A program made the translations under genes and the position numbers. This document shows positions 47,001 to 57,336 of a stretch of 64,000 nt of DNA, in pieces. The DNA is from Synchiropus splendidus (lineage: Eukaryota > Chordata > Actinopteri > Syngnathiformes > Callionymidae), in contig NC_071349.1 of the NCBI RefSeq assembly GCF_027744825.2, forward strand, positions 2,728,001 to 2,792,000. The letters are read 5' to 3'. Positions within the stretch are counted from its first letter, which is position 1; each line of letters opens with the position of its first letter. A model generated the notes under the pieces. It did not search any database. It worked only from the letters and a program-made list of their open reading frames with translations, and was not told the origin of the DNA.

Positions 47001-50000
47001 CACATCAAATCTAAGCTGTCTGAAGTGTTTTTCCAAAGTTATCAACATTTTTATGTTTGGCGTTCTGGAACCCACCTTATCTCAGGCTGAAAACGCGTTT
47101 TCTGGATAGTGCCATAACTTTGCAGGGAGACTTCAGAACATGAAATTTTCTCCTCCCACTATAGCAGAAAGGGTCTTTCTAGTAGTTGCACATCAAATCT
47201 AAGCTGTCTGAAGTGTTTTTCCAAAGTTATCAATATTTTTATGTTTGGCGTTCCGGAATCGACCTTATCTCAGGCTGAAAACGCATTTCCTGCATTGTGG
47301 CATAACTTTGCAGTGAAGTTTCAGAACATGAAATTTTCACCTCCCACTGTAGCAGAAAGGGTCTTTCTCGTAGTTGCACATCAAATCTAAGCTGTCTGAA
47401 GTGTTTTTCCAAAGTTATCAACATTTTTATGTTTGGCGTTCTGGAATTGACCTTATCTCAGGCTGAAAACGAGTTTTACGCATTGTGCCATAACTTTGCA
47501 GCGAAGCTTCAGAACATGAAATTTTGACCTCCCGCTATAGCAGAAAGGGTCTTTCTCGTAGTTGCACATCAAATCTAAGCTGTCTGAAGTGTTTTTCGAA
47601 AGTTTTCAACATTTTTATGTTTGGTGTTCCTGAATCGACCTTTTCTCAGGCTGAAAACGCGTTTTCTGCATTGTGGCATAACTTTGCAGTGAAGTTTCAG
47701 AACATGAAATTTTCACCTCCCACTGTAGCAGAAAGGGTCTTTCTAGTAGTTGCACATCAAATCTAAGCTGTCTGAAGTGTTTTTCCAAAGTTATCAACAT
47801 TTTTATGTTTGGCGTTCCGGAATCGACCTTATCTCAGGCTGAAAACGCATTTTCTGCATTGTGCCATAACTTTGCAGGGAAGCTTCAGAACATGAAATTT
47901 TAACCTCCCACTATAGCAGAATGCGTCTTTCTAGTAGTTGCATATCAAATCTTAGCTGTCTGAAGTGTTTTTCCAAAGTTATCAACACTTTTATGTTTGG
48001 CGTTCCGGAATCGACCTTATCTCAGGCTGAAAACACGATTTACGCATTCTGCCATAACTTTGCAGGGAAGCTTCAGAACATGAAATTTTAACTTCCCACT
48101 GTAGCAGAAAGGGTCTTTCTCGTAGTTGCACATCAAATCTAAGCTGTCTGAAGTGTTTTTCGAAAGTTTTCAGCATTTTTATGTTTGGTGTTCCTGAATC
48201 GACCTTTTCTCAGGCTGAAAACGCGTTTTCTGCATTGTGCCATAACTTTGCAGGTAACCTTGAGATCATGAAATGTTCATTTCCCACTATAGCAGAAAGG
48301 GTCTTTCTTGTAGTTGCACATCAAATCTAAGCTGTCTGAAGTGTTTTTCCAAAGTTTTCAACATTTTTATGTTTGGTGTTCCTGAATCGACCTTATCTCA
48401 GGCCGAAAACGCGTTTTCTGCATTGTGCCATAACTTTGCAGGGAAGCTTCAGAACATGAAAATTTCACCTCCCACTATAGCAGAAAGGGTCTTTCGAGTA
48501 GGTGCACATCAAATCAAAGCTGTTTGAAGTGTTTTTCCAAAGTTATCAACACTTTTATGTTTGGCGTTCCGGAATCGACCTTATCTCAGGCTGAAAACAC
48601 GATTTACGCATTCTGCCATAACTTTGCAGGGAAGCTTCAGAACATGAAATTTTTACCTCCCACTATAGCAGAAACGGTCTTTCTAGTAGTTGCACATCAA
48701 ATCTAAGCTGTCTGTAGAGTTTTTCCAAAGTTATCAACATTTTTATGTTTGGCGATTTGAAATCTACCTCATCTCAGGCTCAAAATGCGTTTAACGCATT
48801 GTGCCATAACTTTGCAGGGAAGCTTCAGAAAATGAAATTTTAACCTCCCACTATAGCAGAAAGGGTCTTTCTAGTAGTTGCACATCAAATCTAAGCTGTC
48901 GAAAGTGTTTTTCCAAAGTTATCAACATTTTTATGTTTGGCGTTTCGGAATTGACCTTATCTCCGGCTGAAAACGCGTTTTCTGCATTGTGCCATAACTT
49001 TGCAGGGAAGCTTAAGAACATTAAATTTTCACCTCCCACTAGAGCAGAAAGGGTATTTCTAGTAGTTGCACATCAAATATAAGCTGTCTGTAGAGTTTTT
49101 CCTGAGTTAACAACATTTTTATGTTTGGCGTTCTGAAATCAACCTCATCTCAGGCTGAAAACGTGTTTCACGCATTGTGCCATAACTTTGCAGGGAAGCT
49201 TCAGAACATGATATTTTCACCTCCCACTAAAGCAGAAAGGGTCTTTCTCGTAGTTGCACATCAAAACTAAGCTGTCTGAAGTGTTTTTCGAAAGTTTTCA
49301 ACATTTTTATGTTTGGTGTTCCTGAATCTACCTTATCTCAGGCCGAAAACGCGTTTTCTGCATTGTGCCATAACTTTGCAGGGAAGCTTCAGAACATGAA
49401 AGTTTCACCTCCCACTATAGCAAAAATGGTCTTTCTAGTAGTTGCACATCAAATCTAAGCTGTCTGAAGTGTTTTTCCAAAGTTATCAACATTTTTATGT
49501 TTGGCGTTCTGAAATCAACCTCATCTCAGGCTGAAAACGCGTTTAAGGCATTGTGCCATAACTTTGCAGGGAAGCTTCAGAAAATGAAATTTTAACCTCC
49601 CACTATAGCAGAAAGGGTCTTTCTAGTAGTTGCACATCAAATCTAAGCTGTCGAAAGTGTTTTTCCAAAGTTATGAACATTTTTATGTTTGGCGTTCCGG
49701 AACCCGCCTTATTTCAGGCTGAAAACGCGTTTTCTGCATTGTGCCATAACTTTGCAGGGAAGCTTCAGAACATGAAATTTTAACCTCCCATTATAGCAGA
49801 AAAGGTCATTCTAGTAGTTGCACATCAAATCTAAGCTGTCTTGAAGTGTTTTTCTAAAGTTATCAACATTTTTATGTTTGGCGTTCCGGAACCCACCTTA
49901 TCTCAGTCTGAAAACGGGTTTTACATATTTTGCCATAACTTAGCAGGGAAGCTTAGGAACATGACATTTTAACATCCCACTATAGCAGAAATGGTCTTTC

Positions 50001-51786
50001 TAGTAGTTGCACATCAAATCTAAGCTGTCTGAAGTGTTTTTCCAAAGTTATCAACATTCTTATGTTTGGCGTTCTGGAATCAACCTTATCTCAGGCTGAA
50101 AACTCGTTTTACGCATTGTGCCATAACTGTGCAGGGAAGCTTCAGAACATAAAATGTTCGCCTCCCACTATAGCAGATAGGGTCTTTCTAGTAGTTGCAC
50201 ATCAAATCTAAGTTGTCTGAAGTGTTTTTCCAAAGTGATCAACATTCTTATGTTTGGCGTTCCGGAATCGACCTTATCTCAGGCTGAAAACGCGTTTCCT
50301 GCATTGTGGCATAACTTTTCAGGGAAACTTCAGAACATGAAATGTTCGCCTCCCACTATAGCAGATAGGGTCTTTCTAGTATTTGCACATCAAATCTAAG
50401 CTGTCTGAAGTGTTTTTCCAAAGTTATCAACATTTTTATGTTTGGCGTTCTGGAACCCACCTTATCTCAAGCTGAAAACGCGTTTTCTGCATTGTGCCAT
50501 AACTTTGCAGGGAGACTTCAGAACATGAAATTTTCTCCTCCCACTACAGCAGAAAGGGTATTTCTAGTAGTTGCACATCAAATCTAAGCTTTCTGAAGTG
50601 TATTTCCAAAGTTATCAACATTTTTATGTTTGGCATTCTGGTACCCACCTTATCTCAGGCTGAAAACGCGTTTTCTACATTGTGCCATAACTTTGCAGGG
50701 AAGCTTCAGAACATGAAATTTTCACCTCCCACTAGAGCAGAATGGGTCTTTCTCGTAGTTGCACATCAAATCTAAGCTGTCTGAAGTGTTTTTCCAAAGT
50801 TATCAACATTTTTATGTTTGGCGTTCCGGAATCGACCTTATCTCAGGCTGAAAACGCGTTTTCTGCATTGTGCCATAACTTTGCAGGGAAGCTTCAGAAC
50901 ATGAAATTTTCACGTCCCACTATAGCAGAAAGGGTCGTTCTAGTAGTTGCATATCAAATCTAAGCTGTCTGAAGCGTTTTTCGAAAGTTATCAACATTTT
51001 TATGTTTGGCGTTCCGGAATCGACCTTATCTCAGGATGAAAAATCGTTTTCTGCATTGTCCCATAACTTTGCAGGGAAGCTTCAGAACATGAAATGTTAA
51101 TCTCCCACTATAGCAGAAAGGGTCTTTCTAGCAGTTGCACATCAAATCTAAGCTGTCTGTAGTGTTTTTCGAAAGTTATCAACATTTTTATGTTTGGCGT
51201 TCCGGAACCCCCCTTATCTCAGGCTGAAAACGCGTTTTCTGCATTGTGCCATAACTTTGCAGGGAAGCTTCAGAACATGAAATTTTAACCTCCCACTGTA
51301 GCAGAAAGGGTCTTTCCAGTAGTTGCACATCAAATCTAAGCTGTCTGAAGTGTTTTTCCAAAGTTATCAACATTTTTTTGTTTGGCATTCCGGAATCGAC
51401 CTTATGTCAGGCTGAAAACGCGTTTTACGCATTGTGCCATAACTTTGCAGGGAAGTTTCAGAACATAAAATTTTCACGTCCCACTATAGCAGAAAGGGTC
51501 TTTCTCGTAGTTGCACATCAAATCTATGCTGTCTGAAGTGTTTTTCGAAAGTTTTCAACATTTTTATGTTTGGTGTTCCTGAATCGACCTTATCTCAGGC
51601 TGAAAACGCGTTTTCTGCATTGTGCCATAACTTTGCAGGGAAGCTTCAGAACATGAAATTTTAACCTCCCACTATAGCAGAATGGGTCTTTCTAGTATTT
51701 GCACATCAAATCTAAGCTGTCTGAAGTGTTTTTCCAAAGTTATCAACATTTTTATGTTTGGCGTTCTGGAACCCACCTAATCTCAG
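47001..51786 (+). repeat. Diverged satellite block with GGTGTTCCTGAATCG subtype
   Basis: The subtype GAAAGTTTTCAAC with GGTGTTCCTGAATCG is first seen at about 47.63 kb and recurs up to 57.2 kb, and I did not find it elsewhere in the window. Other markers are TCTGAAATCAACCTCA, GGGAGACTTCAG, TCGCCTCCC with GCAGATAGG, and a 1-bp insertion GTCTTGAAG at about 49840 shared with 53.60 and 54.35 kb. No gene is present. Confidence 0.8.
47730..47744. other. AGAAAG-GGT-CTTTCT dyad (per-monomer motif)
   Basis: This 6-bp inverted repeat has a 3-nt centre and lies at monomer positions 27-41, just after a small CTATAG palindrome (changed to CTGTAG in this copy). It is intact in the many monomers that read AGAAAGGGTCTTTCT and broken in subtypes with GAAATGG or TTTTTCT. 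Confidence 0.8.
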
Positions 51787-53010
51787 GCTGAAAACGCGTT
51801 TTCTGCATTGTGCCATAACTATTCAGGGAAGCTTCAGAACATGAAATGTTCGCCTCCCACTATAGCAGATAGGGTCTTTCTAGTATTTGCACATCAAATC
51901 TATGCTGTCTGAAGTGTTTTTCGAAAGTTTTCAACATTTTTATGTTTGGTGTTCCTGAATCGACCTTATCACAGGCCGAAAACGCTTTTTCTGCATTGTG
52001 CCATAACTTTGCAGGGAAGCTTTAGAACATGAAAATTTCACCTCCCACTATAGCAGAAAGGGTCTTTCTAGTAGATGCACATCAAATCTAATCTGTCTGA
52101 AGTGTTTTTCCAAAGTTATCAACATTATTATGTTTGGCGTTCCGGAATCGACCTTATCTCAGGCTGAAAACGCGTTTTCTGCATTGTGCCATAACTTTGC
52201 AGGGGAGCTTCAGAACATGAAATTTTAACCTCCCACTATAGCAGAATGGGTCTTTCTAGTAGTTGCACATCAAATCTTAGATGTCTGAAGTGTTTTTCTA
52301 AAGTTCTCAACATTTTTATGTTTGGCATTCTGAAATCAACCTCATCTCAGGCTGAAAACGCGTTTAACGCATTGTGCAATAACTTTGCAGGGAAGCTTCA
52401 GAAAATGAAATTTTAACCTCCCACTATAGCAGAAAGGGTCTTTCTAGTAGTTGCACATCAAATCTAAGCTGTCGGAAGTGTTTTTCCAAAGTTATCAACA
52501 TTTTTATGTTTGGCGTTTCGGAATCGACCTTATCTCCGGCTGAAAACGTGTTTTCTGCATTGTGACATAACTTTGCAGGGAATCTTCAGAACATGAAATT
52601 TTAACCTCCCACTATAGCAGAAAAGGTCATTCTAGTAGTTGCACATCAAATCTAAGCTGTCTGAAGTGTTGAACAAAAGTTATCAACATTTTTATGCTTG
52701 GCGTTCCGGAACCCACCTTATCTCAGGCAGAAAACGCGTTTTCTGTATTGTGCCATAACTTCTCAGGGAAGCTTCAGAACATGAAATGTTAACGTCCCAC
52801 TATCGCAGAAAGGATCTTTCTAGTAGTTGCACATCAAATCTAAGCTGTCTGAAGTGTTTTTCGAAAGTTTTCAACATTTTTATGTTTGGTGTTCCTGAAT
52901 CGACCTTATCTCAGGCTGAAAACGCATTTTCTGCATTGTGCCATAACTTTGCAAGGAAGCTTCAGAACATGAAATTTTCACCTCCCACTATACCAGAAAG
53001 GGTCTTTCTA
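51787..53010 (+). repeat. 1224-bp duplicated segment, copy 1
   Basis: I compared this line by line with 56113-57336 (offset 4326 bp = 23 monomers plus 2 bp) and found no difference. It contains rare markers such as GAACAAAAGTTATC, TATTATG, GGGGAGCTTC and AGGATCTTTC. It starts just after a TCTCAG/GCTCAA mismatch and ends before a CTAG/GTAG mismatch. Confidence 0.9.
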
Positions 53011-53832
53011 CTAGTTGCACATGAAATCTAAGCTGTCTGATGTGTTTTTCCAAAGTTATCAACATTTTTATTTTTGGCCTTCTGGAACCCACCTTATCTC
53101 AGGCTGAAAACGCGTTTTACGTATTGTGCCATAACTTTGCAGGGAAGCTTCAGAACATGAAATTTTCACGTCCCACTATAGCAGAAAGGGTCTTTCTAGT
53201 AGTTGCACATCAAATCTAAGCTGTCTGAAGTGTTTTTCCAAAGTTATCAACATTTTTATGTTTGGCGTTCCGGAACCCACCTTATCTCAGGCTGAAAACG
53301 CGTTTTCGGCATTGTGCCATAACTTTGCAGGGAAGCTTCAGAACATGAAATTTTAACCTCCCACTATAGCAGAAAGGGTCTTTCTAGTAGTTGCACATCA
53401 AATCTAAGCTGTCGGAAGTGTTTTTCCAAAGTTATCAACATTTTTATGTTTGGCGTTTCGGAATCGACCTTATCTCCGGCTGAAAACGTGTTTTCTGCAT
53501 TGTGCCATAACTTTGCAGGGAAGCTTCAGAACATGAAATTTTAACCTCCCATTATAGCAGAAAAGGTCATTCTAGTAGTTGCACATCAAATCTAAGCTGT
53601 CTTGACGTGTTTTTCTAAAGTTATCAACATTTTTATGTTTGGCGTTCCGGAACCCACCTTATCTCAGTCTGAAAACGCGTTTTACATATTTTGCCATAAC
53701 TTTGCAGGGAAGCTTAAGAACATGAAATTTTAACATCCCACTATAGCAGAAATGGTCTTTCTAGTAGTTGCACATCAAATCTAAGCTGTCTGAAGTGTTT
53801 TTCCAAAGTTATCAACATTTTTATGTTTGGCG

Positions 53833-53840
53833 TTCCGGAA
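53833..53840. other. TTCCGGAA palindrome (per-monomer motif)
   Basis: This 8-bp palindrome lies at monomer positions 112-119 and includes a BspEI site. Common subtype changes are TTCCAGAA, TTCTGGAA and TTTCGGAA. The first two are CpG-to-TpG/CpA changes. The TTCnnGAA spacing also fits an inverted pair of heat-shock-element half sites, which by itself is weak evidence of binding. Confidence 0.85.
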
Positions 53841-53858
53841 TCGACCTTATCTCAGGCT

Positions 53859-53872
53859 GAAAACGCGTTTTC
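53859..53872. other. 14-bp perfect palindrome GAAAACGCGTTTTC (per-monomer motif)
   Basis: This self-complementary site is centred on ACGCGT (an MluI site) at monomer positions 138-151. It overlaps an upstream TCAG-G-CTGA dyad. It recurs in most monomers that carry the TTTTCTGC or TTTTCGGC subtype. Monomers with TTTTACGC keep only the inner 12 bp, and those with TTGTCTGC lose the right arm. Palindromes like this can extrude as small cruciforms or bind dimeric proteins, but no specific binder is implied by the sequence. Confidence 0.9.
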
Positions 53873-53896
53873 TGCATTGTGCCATAACTTTGCAGG

Positions 53897-53904
53897 GAAG
53901 CTTC
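53897..53904. other. GAAGCTTC palindrome with HindIII site (per-monomer motif)
   Basis: This 8-bp palindrome lies at monomer positions 176-183 and holds the HindIII site AAGCTT. It is kept in most monomers, so HindIII should give a 188-bp ladder. It is lost in subtypes with GAGGCTTC or AAGCCTC (many in 25-42 kb), with AAGATTC (7.5-8.4 kb and near 20.2 kb), and in the 2-bp-deletion monomers at 7.3 and 7.7 kb. Confidence 0.88.
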
Positions 53905-56112
53905 AGAACATGAAATTTTAACCTCCCACTATAGCAGAATGGGTCTTTCTTGTAGTTGCACATCAAATCTTAGCTGTCTGAAGTGTTTTTCTAAAGTTCT
54001 CAACATTTTTATGTTTGGCGTTCTGAAATCAACCTCATCTCAGGCTGAAAACGGGTTTAACGCATTGTGCCATAACTTTGCAGGGAAGCTTCAGAAAATG
54101 AAATTTTAACCTCCCACTATAGCAGAAAGGGTCTTTCTAGTAGTTGCACATCAAATCTAAGCTGTCGAAAGTGTTTTTTCAAAGTTATCAACATTTTTAT
54201 GTTTGGCGTTTCGGAATCGACCTTATCTCCGGCTGAAAACGTGTTTTCTGCATTGTGCCATAACTTTGCAGGGAAGCTTCAGAACATGAAATTTTAACCA
54301 CCCATTATAGCAGAAAAGGTCATTCTAGTAGTTGCACATCAAATCTAAGCTGTCTTGAAGTGTTTTTCTAAAGTTATCAACATTTTTATGTTTGGCGTTC
54401 CGGAACCCACCTTATCTCAGTCTGAAAACGCGTTTTACATATTTTGCCATAACTTTGCAGGGAAGCTTGAGAACATGACATTTTAACATCCCACTATAGC
54501 AGAAATGGTCTTTCTAGTAGTTGCACATCAAATCTAAGCTGTCTGAAGTGTTTTTCCAAAGTTATCAACATTTTTATGTTTGGCGTTCTGGAACCCACCT
54601 AATCTCAGGCTGAAAACGCGTTTTCTGCATTGTGCCATAACTTTTCAGGGAAGGTTCAGAACGTGAAATGTTCGCCTCCCACTATAGCAGATAGGGTCTT
54701 TCTAGTATTTGCACATCAAATCTAAGCTGTCTGAAGTGTTTTTCCAAAGTTATCAACATTTTTATGTTTGGCGTTCTGGAACCCACCTTAGCTCAAGCTG
54801 AAAACGCGTTTTCTGCATTGTGCCATAACTATTCAGGGAAGCTTCAGAACATGAAATGGTCGCCTCCCACTATAGCAGATTGGGTCTTTCTAGTATTTGC
54901 ACATCAAATCTAAGCTGTCTGAAGTGGTTTTCCAAAGTTATCAACATTTTTATGTTTAGCGTTCTGGAACCCACCTTATCTCAAGCTGAAAACGCGTTTT
55001 CTTCATTGTGCCATAACTTTGCAGGGAAGCTTCAGAACATGAAATTTTCACCTACCACTAGAGCAGAAAGGGTCTTTCTCGTAGATGCACATCAAATCTA
55101 TGCTGTCTGAAGTGTTTTTCGAAAGTTTTCAACATTTTTATGTTTGGTGTCCCTGAATCGACCTTATCTCAGGCGGAAAACGCGTTTTCTGCATTGTGCC
55201 ATAACTTTGCAGAGAAGCTTCAGAACATGAAAATTTCACCTCCCACAATAGCAGAAAGGGTCTTTCTAGTAGATGCACATCAAATCTAAGCTGTCTGAAG
55301 TGTTTTTCCCAAGTTATCAACATTTTTATGTTTGGCGTTCCGGAATCGACCTTATCTCAGGCTGAAAACGCGTTTTCTGCATTGTGCCATAACTTTGCAG
55401 GGAAGCTTCAGAACATGAAATTTTAACCTCCCACTATAGCAGAAATGGTCTTTCTAGTAGTTGCACATCAAATCTAAGCTGTCTGAAGTGTTTTTCGAAA
55501 GTTTTCAACATTTTTATGTTTGGTGTTCCTGAATCGACCTTATCTCAGGCCGAAAACGCGTTTTCTGCATTGTGCCATAACTTTGCAGGGAAGCTTCAGA
55601 ACATGAAAATTTCACCTCCCACTATAGCAGAAAGGGTCTTTCTAGTAGATGCACATCAAATCTAAGCTGTCTGAAGTGTTTTTCCAAAGTTATCAACATT
55701 TTTATGTTTGGCGTTCCGGAATCGACCTTATCTCAGGCTGAAAACGCGTTTTCTGCATTGTGCCATAACTTTGCAGGGAAGCTTCAGAACATGAAATTTT
55801 AACCTCCCACTATAGCAGAAAGGGTCTTTCTAGTAGTTGCACATCAAATCTAAGCTGTCGAAAGTGTTTTTCCAAAGTTATCAACATTTTTATGTTTGGC
55901 GTTTCGGAATCGACCTTATCTCCGGCTGAAAACGTGTTTTCTGCATTGTGCCATAACTTTTCGGGGAAGGTTCAGAACGTGAAATGTTCGCCTCCCTCTA
56001 TAGCAGATAGGGTCTTTCTAGTATTTGCACATCAAATCTAAGCTGTCTGAAGTGTTTTTCCAAAGTTATCAACATTTTTATGTTTGGCGTTCTGGAACCC
56101 ACCTTAGCTCAA

Positions 56113-57336
56113 GCTGAAAACGCGTTTTCTGCATTGTGCCATAACTATTCAGGGAAGCTTCAGAACATGAAATGTTCGCCTCCCACTATAGCAGATAGGG
56201 TCTTTCTAGTATTTGCACATCAAATCTATGCTGTCTGAAGTGTTTTTCGAAAGTTTTCAACATTTTTATGTTTGGTGTTCCTGAATCGACCTTATCACAG
56301 GCCGAAAACGCTTTTTCTGCATTGTGCCATAACTTTGCAGGGAAGCTTTAGAACATGAAAATTTCACCTCCCACTATAGCAGAAAGGGTCTTTCTAGTAG
56401 ATGCACATCAAATCTAATCTGTCTGAAGTGTTTTTCCAAAGTTATCAACATTATTATGTTTGGCGTTCCGGAATCGACCTTATCTCAGGCTGAAAACGCG
56501 TTTTCTGCATTGTGCCATAACTTTGCAGGGGAGCTTCAGAACATGAAATTTTAACCTCCCACTATAGCAGAATGGGTCTTTCTAGTAGTTGCACATCAAA
56601 TCTTAGATGTCTGAAGTGTTTTTCTAAAGTTCTCAACATTTTTATGTTTGGCATTCTGAAATCAACCTCATCTCAGGCTGAAAACGCGTTTAACGCATTG
56701 TGCAATAACTTTGCAGGGAAGCTTCAGAAAATGAAATTTTAACCTCCCACTATAGCAGAAAGGGTCTTTCTAGTAGTTGCACATCAAATCTAAGCTGTCG
56801 GAAGTGTTTTTCCAAAGTTATCAACATTTTTATGTTTGGCGTTTCGGAATCGACCTTATCTCCGGCTGAAAACGTGTTTTCTGCATTGTGACATAACTTT
56901 GCAGGGAATCTTCAGAACATGAAATTTTAACCTCCCACTATAGCAGAAAAGGTCATTCTAGTAGTTGCACATCAAATCTAAGCTGTCTGAAGTGTTGAAC
57001 AAAAGTTATCAACATTTTTATGCTTGGCGTTCCGGAACCCACCTTATCTCAGGCAGAAAACGCGTTTTCTGTATTGTGCCATAACTTCTCAGGGAAGCTT
57101 CAGAACATGAAATGTTAACGTCCCACTATCGCAGAAAGGATCTTTCTAGTAGTTGCACATCAAATCTAAGCTGTCTGAAGTGTTTTTCGAAAGTTTTCAA
57201 CATTTTTATGTTTGGTGTTCCTGAATCGACCTTATCTCAGGCTGAAAACGCATTTTCTGCATTGTGCCATAACTTTGCAAGGAAGCTTCAGAACATGAAA
57301 TTTTCACCTCCCACTATACCAGAAAGGGTCTTTCTA
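56113..57336 (+). repeat. 1224-bp duplicated segment, copy 2
   Basis: No difference was seen against 51787-53010. The perfect match includes private substitutions of about six and a half monomers, while adjacent sequence on both sides differs at once. This points to a very recent duplication or conversion, or to an assembly artefact. Confidence 0.9.

Larger units (their letters stand above)
53804..53892. other. 9-bp inverted repeat, 71-bp spacer (CAAAGTTAT / ATAACTTTG)
   Basis: CAAAGTTAT at 53804-53812 is the exact reverse complement of ATAACTTTG at 53884-53892 (monomer positions 83-91 and 163-171). The pair brackets the CpG-rich, palindrome-rich part of the monomer. Most monomers keep both arms. 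Subtypes with AAAATTATC or TAAGCTATC break the left arm, and CTTCTCAGG or CTTTTCAGG subtypes shorten the right arm. Confidence 0.8.
53722..53909 (+). repeat. Reference satellite monomer, close to consensus
   Basis: This 188-bp unit is a good example of the consensus. From its start the order is: ATGAAAT followed by a T-run, a C-rich CCTCCCACTATAGCAG segment (here with CATCCC), a GGTCTTTCTAGTAGTTGCAC segment, CATCAAATCTAAGCTG, a T5 tract, CCAAAGTTATCAAC, a second T5 tract with ATGTTTGGCG, TTCCGGAA, TATCTCAGGCTG, the ACGCGT palindrome, GCATTGTGCCATAAC, and GAAGCTTCAGAAC. Main subtype positions are base 8 (T or G), 11-12 (CA, AA or GA), 73-83 (TTTTTCC, TTGTTCC or TTTTTCG), 120-124 (TCGAC, CCCAC, ACCAC or TCAAC) and 147-153 (TTTTCTG, TTTTACG, TTGTCTG or TTTTCGG). 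Confidence 0.9.
53011..56112 (+). repeat. Diverged satellite block between the 1224-bp copies
   Basis: 53.39-53.76 kb and 54.15-54.51 kb are near copies (CCATTATAGC, AAAAGGTCATTC, GTCTTGA, TTACATATTTTGCC), also related to 49.64-50.00 kb. The pair at 54.64-54.83 and 55.95-56.15 kb (GAACGTGAAATG, TCGCCTCCC) is 1316 bp apart. A dimer repeat (GGTGTTCCTGAATCG with GTAGATGCAC) recurs at 55.14 and 55.52 kb. No gene is present. Confidence 0.8.

Noticed and set aside
53741..53748. T7-promoter-like CACTATAG in each monomer
   Set aside because: The 8-bp overlap with the phage promoter core is expected by chance. The upstream part of that promoter is absent.
53722..53909. Monomer as an ancient dimer of about 94 bp
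   Set aside because: AAGCTTCAGAA and AAGCTGTCTGAAG look alike but sit about 115 bp apart. The two halves do not otherwise align.
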